Counted from the stretch's first letter, positions 7,303-14,888 are shown. The stretch: 16,105 bases of DNA from Sulfurospirillum cavolei (GCF_000813325.1 NZ_BBQE01000018.1), one strand, 5' to 3'. The notes: generated by a model from the letters alone, not told the origin. Made by a program: numbers and translations.

Positions 7303-7806
7303 ATGGCTGTTGAGAAGAGTAGACGAGACTTTCTAGGCATGGCATTCGGCGGTTTTGCGGCAGTTGGGGGCGTGATTGCTCTGGGTGCCATGAAAAAGAC
7401 ATGGGATCCACTTCCCAGTGTACAATCGGCTGGATTTATTACCGTAGATCTCTCACCAATGAGTGAGGGAGAGTTGCAAACACTTCAATGGAGAGGTAAA
7501 CCCATCTTCATTTTGAAGAAAACGGCAGAGATGAAAAAAAATGCCAGTCGTGATGTGGTAGCGGGCAATAAAGATTACACCGTCATCATTGGCTTGTGTA
7601 CCCACTTAGGGTGTATTCCGACATGGACACCTAAAAGTGCTCAGTTTAAATGCGCCTGTCATGGAGGTGAGTTTGATGCCAGTGGTGTAAATACCTTTGG
7701 ACCACCACCACGCCCCATGGATATCCCACCGTTTAAAATTGATGGTGAAAAACTGGTCTTGGGCGAAGAAGGTCCTGAGTACCTCAAACTTGTGAAAAAA
7801 GCGTAA
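7303..7806 (+). CDS. petA: Rieske iron-sulfur subunit of the quinol-cytochrome c reductase
   Basis: High-potential [2Fe-2S] subunit of the bc1-type complex, taking the first electron from quinol. 167 residues, with a Tat signal and membrane anchor (KSRRDFLG at 5-12, then hydrophobic to about 28). Cluster ligands are Cys99 and His101 (CTHLGC) and Cys117 and His120 (CACHGG), with Cys104-Cys119 as the stabilising disulfide. The prolines of the Pro-loop follow in FGPPPRP. The two residues that raise the potential of ubiquinol-type Rieske proteins by hydrogen bonds (bovine Ser163 and Tyr165) are Gly122 and Phe124 here, which points to a low-potential, menaquinol-oxidising form. The ATG follows an AAGGAAAAAGG ribosome site. 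It starts the petABC operon and is 10 bases from petB. Confidence 0.96.
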   Translation: MAVEKSRRDFLGMAFGGFAAVGGVIALGAMKKTWDPLPSVQSAGFITVDLSPMSEGELQTLQWRGKPIFILKKTAEMKKNASRDVVAGNKDYTVIIGLCTHLGCIPTWTPKSAQFKCACHGGEFDASGVNTFGPPPRPMDIPPFKIDGEKLVLGEEGPEYLKLVKKA

Positions 7807-7816
7807 GGAGACGGGC

Positions 7817-9070
7817 ATGGCAGAAATAAAAAAAGCCACGGGCGTGATTGATTGGCTTGATCAACGTTTGGCAGTAAAAGTATTGGCCAAAGTACTGATG
7901 ACTGAGTACTGGATTCCTAAAAATATTAACTTCCTCTGGGCAATGGGCGTTGTCTTGGTGGTGTTGTTGAAAATCTTGATTATTTCAGGTATTTTTCTTT
8001 TGATGTATTACAAACCTGACATCAACTTAGCCTTTGACAGTGTCAACTATACGATTATGCAAGAAGTAGAGTACGGCTGGTTATGGAGACATGTTCACGG
8101 CGTAGCCGCTTCAGTCATCTTCTTAGTGATTTATATCCATATGTTCACGGGTATCTATTATGGCTCTTATAAAAAAGGGCGTGAGATGATCTGGCTTACG
8201 GGTATGGCTCTGTTTGGTATCTTCTCTGCTGAAGCCTTTAGTGGATACATGCTTCCTTGGGGACAAATGAGTTACTGGGCAGCACAGGTTATTACCAACC
8301 TCTTTGGAGGGATTCCTTTTATTGGTGAAGCTTTGGTCGTATGGATTCGAGGAGACTTCTTGGTAGCCGATGCGACCTTGACACGCTTTTTCATGTTACA
8401 TGTACTCTTATTGCCACTGGCGATTATTTTACTCATTGCGGTTCACTTTTACTCCTTGCGTATTCCTCATGTGAATAATCAAGAGGGTGAGGAGTTCGAC
8501 TTTGATAAAGAGGCGAAGAAATACCAAGAAGGTAGAACCAAAGAGTCTAAAGTGGTTCCTTTTTGGCCGGTCTTCTTATCCAAAGATTTCTTTGTCGTAG
8601 GCGTGGCGCTTACAGGCTTTTTCTACCTTGTGTGTTATCACTACAACTTTGCGATGGATCCGATTAACTTTGAACCCGCCAACAATATGAAAACTCCCGC
8701 ACACATTTATCCTGAGTGGTACTTCTTGTGGAGTTATGAAGTGTTGCGAGGATTTTTCTTTGATGTTGCAGGCATTGCAGCCATGGATATAGGCCTTGCA
8801 GCGTTTGGCTTTGCCAACGTGATTTTCATGTTGCTCCCGTTCTTGGACAGAGACACTGAACGTGTCGCCCCTGCGCACAAACGTCCTTTATTTAAATATT
8901 GGTTTTGGTTATTGGTCATTGATATGATTGTCCTAACCGTCTATGGCAAGCTTCCTCCAACAGGTCCTAACGCCTGGGTCGGTTTCTTTGCAGCCCTTAG
9001 CTTTATTTTACTCTTTGTAGCCCTTCCTATCATCACCAAGATGGAAGCGAAAGTGGGAGGTGAGAAATGA
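7817..9070 (+). CDS. petB: Cytochrome b subunit of the quinol-cytochrome c reductase
   Basis: Membrane core of the bc1-type complex carrying both b haems and the quinol sites; 417 residues with about eight to nine membrane helices. Haem ligands are His94/His108 (13 residues between) and His195/His210 (14 residues between); the second spacing is that of cytochrome b6 rather than mitochondrial cytochrome b. The quinol-oxidation motif PEWY is at 299-302. GYMLPWGQMSYWAA is the cd-helix region. A charged insertion at about 222-247 (NQEGEEFDFDKEAKK) links the b6-like and subunit-IV-like halves, so the protein is a full-length fused b subunit. AAGGAG overlaps the petA stop codon. The stop overlaps the petC start as ATGA. 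Confidence 0.96.
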   Translation: MAEIKKATGVIDWLDQRLAVKVLAKVLMTEYWIPKNINFLWAMGVVLVVLLKILIISGIFLLMYYKPDINLAFDSVNYTIMQEVEYGWLWRHVHGVAASVIFLVIYIHMFTGIYYGSYKKGREMIWLTGMALFGIFSAEAFSGYMLPWGQMSYWAAQVITNLFGGIPFIGEALVVWIRGDFLVADATLTRFFMLHVLLLPLAIILLIAVHFYSLRIPHVNNQEGEEFDFDKEAKKYQEGRTKESKVVPFWPVFLSKDFFVVGVALTGFFYLVCYHYNFAMDPINFEPANNMKTPAHIYPEWYFLWSYEVLRGFFFDVAGIAAMDIGLAAFGFANVIFMLLPFLDRDTERVAPAHKRPLFKYWFWLLVIDMIVLTVYGKLPPTGPNAWVGFFAALSFILLFVALPIITKMEAKVGGEK

Positions 9071-9933
9071 GAGAATTTAAAATTTTAGCCGTTGTGGTAT
9101 TTTTCACGGGACTTATTTACTGGGGGGTTGAGCCCTTTGCGCATTCTCAAATGCATCCGCATGTAGCCCCTGCTGATTTTGCGTTTAAAGATTTGGGAAC
9201 GAACACAAAAGTAGGTGATGCTAAAGTGGGCGCTGAGACGTTTTTAAGTGCTGGCTGTACGGGATGTCATAGTCTCAATGTGGCAAATATGCCCTCGCCA
9301 ATGGATGCTGCAGCAGCTTCTGCTTCGTTTGGGGTAGTACCACCGGATTTAAGCACAGCAGGACTCATTTACGATAAAAACTATTTGAGTGCTCTTATTA
9401 AAGAGCCTACAAAAGCATTAAAGGTTCAACATAAATTTAATGAAGAAAAACCCCACCCGATGATTGCCTTTTACGGCTTAGGTGGAGACATTGACCAAGA
9501 GATTGCAGATATTGTGGCATACCTCCAAAGCATTGCCCCTAAAACACTAAGCGACAAAGAGGTCTTTGCTAATGCGTGTCAGAGATGCCATGATATGAAG
9601 TATGACAAAGTATTCAGTGCGACTGATAAAAAGACGCTAACGGCCTATATGGGTACCTTGCCACCGGATCTCTCCATCATAATTCGTGCCAAAAGCTATG
9701 AGTATCTTGAAATCTTTATCAACGATCCACAAAAAAATCTAGAAGGTACCTCTATGCCTCGTGTGGGTTTAACCCAAAAAGCACAAGAGCAAGTGGTGGG
9801 CTATATGGAAAAAGTGGGCGATCGAAAGAAGGCTGAGAGAGAAGATTTGGGCTACAAGCTTATTGGCTTTATGGCCATCTTTACCTTCCTTGCTTATCTT
9901 TGGAAGGTTAAAGTTTGGAGAGATGTGCATTAA
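9067..9933 (+). CDS. petC: Diheme cytochrome c subunit of the quinol-cytochrome c reductase
   Basis: Electron-output subunit of the bc1-type complex. 288 residues, with an N-terminal membrane anchor (about 5-20), two class I haem sites, Cys64-x2-Cys67-His68 (CTGCH) and Cys171-x2-Cys174-His175 (CQRCH), and a C-terminal membrane helix (about 262-281) followed by a basic end. The likely methionine ligands are in KPHPMIAFYG (about 128-137) and EGTSMPRVG. A diheme cytochrome in place of monohaem cytochrome c1 is typical of Campylobacterota. Translation is coupled to petB through a 4-base overlap. The operon seems to end here: the following bases change to degenerate sequence. Confidence 0.95.
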   Translation: MREFKILAVVVFFTGLIYWGVEPFAHSQMHPHVAPADFAFKDLGTNTKVGDAKVGAETFLSAGCTGCHSLNVANMPSPMDAAAASASFGVVPPDLSTAGLIYDKNYLSALIKEPTKALKVQHKFNEEKPHPMIAFYGLGGDIDQEIADIVAYLQSIAPKTLSDKEVFANACQRCHDMKYDKVFSATDKKTLTAYMGTLPPDLSIIIRAKSYEYLEIFINDPQKNLEGTSMPRVGLTQKAQEQVVGYMEKVGDRKKAEREDLGYKLIGFMAIFTFLAYLWKVKVWRDVH

Positions 9934-9962
9934 TGCTTACATGTAAAGGCTAAGGGGGCAGT

Positions 9963-10076
9963 GTGAAAGTTGAAATTTTGCTTAGAAGATTTTTACAAGG
10001 CAGTGTGGCTTTAAGTGTCGTTGCTGCAGAAGCAACGACAAGCCTTGCTCAAATTAACACTTCTTCGCTAGACTAA
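9963..10076 (+). CDS. Small twin-arginine-like reading frame, possible gene remnant
   Basis: GTG start with AGGGGG 5 to 10 bases upstream, 37 codons and stop at 10074-10076. The product has LRRFLQG near the start, then a small hydrophobic run (SVALSVVAA) and TTSLA, like a twin-arginine signal peptide whose mature protein is missing. It fills the space between petC and the broken NosL-like gene. It could be a tiny real Tat protein, or the 5' stump of a lost gene. A perfect hairpin lies within it. No homologue recognised. Confidence 0.3.
   Translation: MKVEILLRRFLQGSVALSVVAAEATTSLAQINTSSLD
10016..10040. repeat. Perfect 10-base stem with 5-base loop
   Basis: TGTCGTTGCT (10016-10025), loop GCAGA, AGCAACGACA (10031-10040). 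The stem is G+C-rich for this DNA, but no T-run follows, so it is not a classic terminator. It may be a protein site, an RNA stem or the scar of a small element at the edge of the degenerate region. Confidence 0.55.
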
Positions 10077-10080
10077 TTTT

Positions 10081-11251
10081 ATGAAAACATTTTTAATACT
10101 CTGCTTCAGTGCCTTTGTTCTTTACGCTTCTTCGTGGGACCCTTACACGGGAACGTCTATCGATATTTACAAAGAGAGTTCGTTTCGTGCTGTGTTTAAG
10201 ACCAATGCAATGCAAAGGCAGTATAGCAGTCTCTATTCGTTGCTTAAAGATGAGCAAAACTATGGGCTTAAGGCGTTTAGGCATACGCCAAAGATACCAA
10301 GCACTATGAAGAAGTAGCTGCTCTCTTTTTTGTTTATCCTTTGGCGCATGGAATCCCGTTTGGCAAATACACTTCCGTTGCGTTTGTCTCACGTGAGCAC
10401 GCATTGGCGTATGCTAAGGCGCATAAAGCAGAGATGGTGGATTTTGAAACACTCTTACATGTAACGCGTGAGGGGATGGCAAAAGATGACGTGTTGATGC
10501 ACACACGTTTTAAAAAAAGAGCCTATCCTATGGGGAAAAAAATCTATGAAAAACGCTGTAGCGCCATTGAGCCGACGGATTTTATGGAGCTGGGTGAACT
10601 TAAAGAGGCGTTGGCTACGGAGTTGCCGTGTGGTCTTTTGGATGAGGAGCGATTGCAAGCGCTTGCGTTGTATCTGTGGCATGTCAAACGCAGAGGTGAT
10701 TTGGGTGAGGTTGAGGGAAAAGTCGAAGTGGGTGAAGATGAAAAATGTCCCGTGTGCGGGATGTTTGTCTATAAGTATCCTAAATGGGCGAGGATATAGA
10801 ACAAATACTGGATAAAATATACCAACTCCTCAAAACAAATAAAGTTGCTATTCGTCCTAATAGACATTATAAAAGACCATCACCCGATGAGAGCACACAT
10901 ACCAAAGCAATGAAAAGCTCAAATTACCAAAAAAGATGCAAAAAAATTGTTTTTTAGATTCACAAAGCAGGGGATTTTTCAGGTTGGGAGCTTAACTAAA
11001 CGCCATTGTATGCGACCCCTCAAAATATTGTTAGTATCTTGGTGAGCGATTATTATTCAGGCAAAGGCATTGATGGCAGAAGCGCTTTTTACGTGATTCG
11101 AAGCGACATCTATGGACCAATGGGGCACGAGTTGATTCCTTTTGAGAGCGAAGAAGAGGCAAAAACCTTTCTTAAAGAGCATCGTGGTACAAAAATACTC
11201 CCTTTTGAAACGATAGACGAATCGTTGCCGTATGAACTTGATACGAATTAA
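10081..11251 (+). pseudogene. Broken NosL-like gene (frameshift plus interruption)
   Basis: Three pieces of one gene. Piece 1 (10081-about 10280) starts with a signal peptide (MKTFLILCFSAFVLYASS). Piece 2, in another frame (about 10281-10799), continues naturally from AYAKDTKHYEEVAALFFVYPLAHG to a degenerate cytochrome-like segment (GKKIYEKRCSAIEPTDF) and the NosL hallmark KCPVCGMFVYKYPKW, then stops. Piece 3, in the third frame (about 11006-11251), has the NosL C-terminal block FYVIRSDIYGPMGHELIPF and EEEAKTFLKEH. One base is missing near 10278-10283 (TTT-AG-GCA). NosL proteins are copper-binding lipoproteins or periplasmic proteins that serve nitrous oxide reductase; the CxxCxM-like site is intact but detached. 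No nosZ is in the window. A single-base frameshift alone could be a sequencing error, but the second lesion cannot. Confidence 0.75.
10800..11005 (+). other. Foreign or degenerate insert splitting the NosL-like gene
   Basis: About 206 bases separate the two NosL-coding parts, where only some 40 codons of NosL are expected to be missing. The stretch is very A-rich and does not read as NosL in any frame. One frame (10784-10957, 57 codons, beginning in the NosL sequence) gives DIEQILDKIYQLLKTNKVAIR and a basic tail, which I do not recognise. I see no terminal inverted repeats or target duplication, so no element can be named. Confidence 0.4.
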
Positions 11252-11486
11252 TACGGTTCACTACAGAATTCGGAAAAAATACCACGCTAAGCTATATTCA
11301 TCTGTCTAAGAGAGTATAAACGGCTATTTCTGAGCAAGGGTACAAAAATACCACGAGATTTAAAAATAACTTAAATTAGATCTCCCTCTTACTTAAGAGT
11401 AGAAAAAGAAAGGTATTTTTCCACTCAAAAGCATGGATAAGCAAAACGAAATACCATGATAAAAACAGAGTCTTGTGTCTGCTGTT
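11252..11486. other. Non-coding stretch with short repeats
   Basis: No gene found. The 12-mer AAAAATACCACG occurs at 11275-11286 and 11344-11355 (69 bases apart), and its core is inverted as GGTATTTTT at 11412-11420 (68 bases further). The related 10-mer TACCACGAGA is at 11349-11358 and again upstream of the KCG gene at 14900-14909. The region receives two convergent units: the broken NosL-like gene from the left and msrAB from the right. Confidence 0.4.
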
Positions 11487-11488
11487 TT
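11462..11488 (-). terminator. Probable terminator of msrAB
   Basis: Read on the minus strand, AAAACAG (11488-11482) pairs with CTGTTTT (11468-11462) around a 13-base loop, and the T-run extends to 11461. The hairpin begins in the msrAB stop codon. The stem is short and A-T-rich, so it is a modest candidate. Confidence 0.4.
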
Positions 11489-12716
11489 ACTGAATTTTAT
11501 CTCTTGGAATAAACTCTAGCACGGTTGCATTGATGCAAAATCTCTGCCTTCCCCCAGGAGCATCGTCAAATACATGCCCTAAGTGCATGCCACTCTTTTT
11601 TGCAAGTACTTCTGTTCTTACCATGCCATAGCTTATGTCTTTTTTCTCTATTGTTGCACCCTCTACCGCTTTATAAAAGCTCAACCAGCCAGTGCCTGAG
11701 TTAAATCTATCTCGTGTGTCAAATAAAATATCGCCCGAGAGAGCGTCTATAAAAACACCATCAGGAGTATTTTTAAATTTATCATACTGTTTACAAAATC
11801 TAGCATCTGTTCCTTGATTGAAAGCGACATTGAAGGCTTCTGAGCTGGTTCCTAATTTAAAAGCCGCGAGTGCTTTATAAAAAGTTTTCGCATCCATGTA
11901 GCCTCTATGAGCGTTTATCTCTTTTCCATTTTGGATAAATAAAATAGTTGGCGTTGCATCCAGCTTAGTTTTGATAGCAAAGCCTTTTAATTGCTCTTTT
12001 TGAGCTGTTCGAAGAGGAATATCTCCTTTATAAAAAGAAGTGACATCTTTTTCAAATTTTTCACAATAAGGACAACCCTTGGCGTCTATAACAACGATCT
12101 CTTTTCCAGCATATGGCGTTATAAACACTTGCTTTTGTGTCTGTTTATCAAACTTTATGCCAGTTGAATGATTAGGACAGTATCCATTAGGATTTTTTTT
12201 CAGATAGTCTTGATGATAGGCCTCGGCAACATAAAACTCTTCAAGAGCTTTTATCTCTGTGGTGATTTTTCCATAACCTGCTTTATTTAAAAGCACTTGA
12301 TACATATCTTTCGTCTCAAGTGCACTCTTTTTTTGCTCTTCATTTGTATAGTAAAGAGCACTCCTGTAATTGTTTCCTATATCATTTCCTTGCCTGTTGC
12401 CCTGCGTTGGATTATGAAGCTCCCAAAAATTTCTTATAAGCTCATCCGCAGATATTTTGTCCTCTTCGTAGATAACCTGCACTACTTCGGTGTGGTTTAC
12501 AACTCCCTTTGGTGAGCTTAGCCTGTGGTCCAATACGGTTTTATAAGTAGGATTTTTATAATTGCCCCCTGCAAAACCAGACTTCACCTCTATCACACCC
12601 TTTTTCCCTTCAAAATGTTTTTCAACACCCCAAAAACACCCAGCTCCAAAAACGATTGTTTGCTGTTTTGCTTGTAAGGATACGAACATTGCCACGATTA
12701 AAAATATGATTTTCAT
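11487..12716 (-). CDS. msrAB: Secreted MsrA-thioredoxin-MsrB fusion methionine sulfoxide reductase
   Basis: Repairs both stereoisomers of methionine sulfoxide in periplasmic proteins. 409 residues: signal peptide (MKIIFLIVAMFVSLQA), MsrA domain (about 18-185; catalytic Cys27 in GAGCFWG, probable resolving Cys180), a thioredoxin-fold domain (about 200-290) with CPYC at 215-218 and cis-Pro in LDATPTILF, then MsrB (about 300-405; Cys308, GTGWLSF, GMHLGHVFDD, catalytic Cys394 in RFCIN). The zinc-binding cysteines of many MsrB proteins are absent. The order differs from Neisseria PilB, where the thioredoxin-like part comes first. The start at 12716 is chosen because AGGAGGAG lies just upstream and a signal peptide follows; the open frame continues upstream without coding character. 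It is 40 bases after the GMC gene, with a 7-base inverted repeat (12731-12737/12746-12752) in the gap. It suits chlorite and hypochlorite stress. Confidence 0.93.
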   Translation of the reverse strand: MKIIFLIVAMFVSLQAKQQTIVFGAGCFWGVEKHFEGKKGVIEVKSGFAGGNYKNPTYKTVLDHRLSSPKGVVNHTEVVQVIYEEDKISADELIRNFWELHNPTQGNRQGNDIGNNYRSALYYTNEEQKKSALETKDMYQVLLNKAGYGKITTEIKALEEFYVAEAYHQDYLKKNPNGYCPNHSTGIKFDKQTQKQVFITPYAGKEIVVIDAKGCPYCEKFEKDVTSFYKGDIPLRTAQKEQLKGFAIKTKLDATPTILFIQNGKEINAHRGYMDAKTFYKALAAFKLGTSSEAFNVAFNQGTDARFCKQYDKFKNTPDGVFIDALSGDILFDTRDRFNSGTGWLSFYKAVEGATIEKKDISYGMVRTEVLAKKSGMHLGHVFDDAPGGRQRFCINATVLEFIPRDKIQ

Positions 12717-12756
12717 TCTTTTTCTCCTCCTATTGCAACAGTTTGTGCAATAAATT

Positions 12757-14403
12757 TTAAATTCTAATATTATCTCTGATGTAGTGCGCCACTCGAAAAG
12801 CATTAGCGTAAATTGTCCATGTGTAAGGCACACTCCCTCCTGTGGGCATGAAACTGCCATCGGTGACAAAAAGGTTGGGGTGGTCGTAGCTTTGACAGTA
12901 GCGATTGAGTACATGTTTTTTTGGGTCATCACCAAAACGACACCCTCCTGCTTGAAGGTTTTGTGAAGGCAGGGGCGAGATATCATAAGTGATATTTTTT
13001 GCCTCCATTTTTTCAAGTACTTTAAGAGCTTTTTGGGCTAAAAACTCTCCTACTTTAACATCTTGAGGGTGTGCTCCGATACGGATGTTTGCCACAGGAA
13101 TGCCGTATTTGTCCTGATAGTTTTCATCAACGCTTACAAAACAGTTATCATTGGGCATCCAGTCGGTAAAAACTTCAAAACTGAGTGTTCTTGTGGTGGT
13201 AAAAGTTTGGAAGATTTTGTCTTGAAGTGCTTTTCCAAAGAGGAGTTTGCCATCTTCTCTTTTAAGGCTATTGGCTCTTCGTATGGGGTTTGGATGTTCA
13301 AATAAAAAGTCAACAACACCGCCTTTAAACTCTTTGGTAAAATACCAATCTTTTAAGGCACGGTTGACAAAAAGTCCACTTTGCAAAAGTGTTTCTTGTG
13401 AAAAATGGCTAAGGTCAAATTCGCCAGAACCCATACCTCCTCCTGTAAAGAGCATATTTTTGCCTACTGCTCCTGAGGAGTTAGCAAGTCCATCTGGGAA
13501 CTCTTTATTTTTAGAATTGAGCAAAAGTCTTGAACTCTCCACCGCTTGGGCGGCAAGGACAAAAAGTTTGGCTTCCACGCTTTTTTGCGTTCCCTCTTTG
13601 GTCAGATAAAGAGCACTTTTGATGTTTTTAGTTTCATCGGTGAGTAGTTTAACCACAAATGCGTTGGCGATGATGTGAAGATTGTGTGTGGCAAGAGCGG
13701 GTTGGATAAGGGTAGCACGAGAGCTTCCTTTTGCACCACTCGAACACGCATACGAACCGCAATAATTAGAGTAGTAGCAAGGATTTCTTCCCTCTTTGGA
13801 CTCCGAGATAATGGCTCTAGGTGTTTTAAAGGGTGTAAAATCTAAAGCCTTACATGTAGCGTCAAAATGCTCTACAATAGGATGTTCCGCTAAAGGAGGA
13901 TAAGGATATTCTGGTGAGCTTCGCTTTTCTTGATGTGCGTATGGGGTCACTTTCCCCGAAACACCTACGACTTTTTCAACCAAATCATAAAAAGGCTCAA
14001 GTTCGTCATAAGAGATAGGCCAATCTTCAACATTGGCTCCTTCAAACTCGCCATAAACGGATTTGAGTCTAAAATCATCAGGTTTGAGGCGGTGAAAAAA
14101 ACCGCTCATAAAATTTGATGAGCCTCCTAATAATGAGCCATTCCAAAAGCTCCAACCGCTCTCATACGTGGGAGTTTTAACCCATTTTCCCTCTTCGTAG
14201 GCTTCGATGGTGTGGTATTGCTCTTTCAGTTTGGGTGTAAAGATATCGCGTTTGGTATAGGCTATCTCATCTTTAGAAAAATCTTTTTCACTGTAAATAT
14301 CTCCTTTTTCAAGGATAACCACTTTTTTCCCTGCACGGGAAAGCTCATACGCAATAGGCCCAGCTCCCGCACCACTGCCGATGATGCAGATATCGTACGT
14401 CAT
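12757..14403 (-). CDS. GMC-family FAD-dependent oxidoreductase (gluconate 2-dehydrogenase type)
   Basis: Flavoprotein of 548 residues, of the large-subunit type found in membrane or periplasmic gluconate/sugar/alcohol dehydrogenases. The N-terminus is an FAD Rossmann motif (CIIGSGAGAGPIAYELSRAG, with VVILEKGD ending the second strand). GSLLGGSSNFMSGFFHR is the GMC FAD-contact block, and the C-terminus has the family end NLFVTDGSFMPTGGSVPYTWTIYANAFR. A cysteine-rich stretch (CYYSNYCGSYACSSGAKGSSR, near 230-250) is typical of this dehydrogenase branch. It has no signal peptide and probably travels with the Tat-signal subunit encoded immediately upstream, with which it shares an ATGA overlap. 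The ATG at 14403 with GGAG is preferred over a longer frame that would run into that gene. The substrate cannot be told. A cytochrome c subunit, usual in gluconate dehydrogenase, is not encoded nearby. Confidence 0.88.
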   Translation of the reverse strand: MTYDICIIGSGAGAGPIAYELSRAGKKVVILEKGDIYSEKDFSKDEIAYTKRDIFTPKLKEQYHTIEAYEEGKWVKTPTYESGWSFWNGSLLGGSSNFMSGFFHRLKPDDFRLKSVYGEFEGANVEDWPISYDELEPFYDLVEKVVGVSGKVTPYAHQEKRSSPEYPYPPLAEHPIVEHFDATCKALDFTPFKTPRAIISESKEGRNPCYYSNYCGSYACSSGAKGSSRATLIQPALATHNLHIIANAFVVKLLTDETKNIKSALYLTKEGTQKSVEAKLFVLAAQAVESSRLLLNSKNKEFPDGLANSSGAVGKNMLFTGGGMGSGEFDLSHFSQETLLQSGLFVNRALKDWYFTKEFKGGVVDFLFEHPNPIRRANSLKREDGKLLFGKALQDKIFQTFTTTRTLSFEVFTDWMPNDNCFVSVDENYQDKYGIPVANIRIGAHPQDVKVGEFLAQKALKVLEKMEAKNITYDISPLPSQNLQAGGCRFGDDPKKHVLNRYCQSYDHPNLFVTDGSFMPTGGSVPYTWTIYANAFRVAHYIRDNIRI

Positions 14404-14888
14404 GATTTTTCTCCATATTTTTGAGTAGGGCGAGGCTCTCCGCTTACATGTAAAGTCGATTTCCATCCAATTTCGTTGGTATTTCCCCCATAAATAGGGT
14501 CTCCCAACATCGCTTCAAAGCCATAATACATCACCCGTGAGAGCCAATATTCAAAATAGTCATCCTCGCTGGCTTTTTGGAGTGTTTGGTGTTTGGCTTT
14601 GAGATTTTGTGTGAAAAATTGTGGAAAGTCTCGTTTAAAAAAGAAAGCACCTTTGGTGATAAGCTCAACATCATCTTTATCAAAATGCTCATTGTCGATA
14701 TTTTTCATCAGGTAAGACAGAGCATTAAACGCTTTGGCGCTGGGCATCGTGGTAGTTTGAGGAAAAAGAACATCCTGCACTGCTTCTATGGTATGCCAAA
14801 TGGCGGGCGATATCTCACGAGCGTGAATATCTACATGTAAGAGAAAAGGGGTTGAAGCACTTAGTGCTATAAAAGTTCTTCTGTTCAT
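14400..14888 (-). CDS. Gluconate 2-dehydrogenase subunit 3 family protein (Tat signal)
   Basis: Small partner of the GMC oxidoreductase; 162 residues. It has a twin-arginine start (MNRRTFIALSASTPFLL) and the family C-terminal motif FEAMLGDPIYGGNTNEIGWK (about 130-149). The family is thought to carry the flavin subunit across the membrane and to stabilise it. It is first in the minus-strand unit with the GMC gene (4-base overlap) and msrAB. No strong Shine-Dalgarno precedes the ATG at 14888. The divergent region at 14889-14992 is shared with the KCG peptide gene and contains CTACAC-type repeats in both directions. Two copies of the TTACATGTAA-type decamer lie inside the gene (14444-14453 and 14831-14840), each encoding Leu-His-Val. 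Confidence 0.87.
   Translation of the reverse strand: MNRRTFIALSASTPFLLHVDIHAREISPAIWHTIEAVQDVLFPQTTTMPSAKAFNALSYLMKNIDNEHFDKDDVELITKGAFFFKRDFPQFFTQNLKAKHQTLQKASEDDYFEYWLSRVMYYGFEAMLGDPIYGGNTNEIGWKSTLHVSGEPRPTQKYGEKS

Noticed and set aside
1..9708. 9-mer GAGTATCTT found at 1, 212, 6012 and 9700
   Set aside because: Two copies encode ordinary protein sequence and the spacing is irregular; no flanking similarity, so taken as chance.
10784..10957. 57-codon frame as a transposase or CRISPR-type piece
   Set aside because: No catalytic motif, terminal repeats or target duplication can be seen, so no element is named.
12717..13016. Upstream extension of the msrAB frame by 100 codons
   Set aside because: It covers the end of the GMC gene in another frame, and the AGGAGGAG site plus signal peptide fix the start at 12716.
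14404..14466. Longer start for the GMC oxidoreductase
   Set aside because: It would overlap the subunit 3 gene; the ATG at 14403 starts right at the FAD motif, with GGAG upstream and an ATGA overlap.
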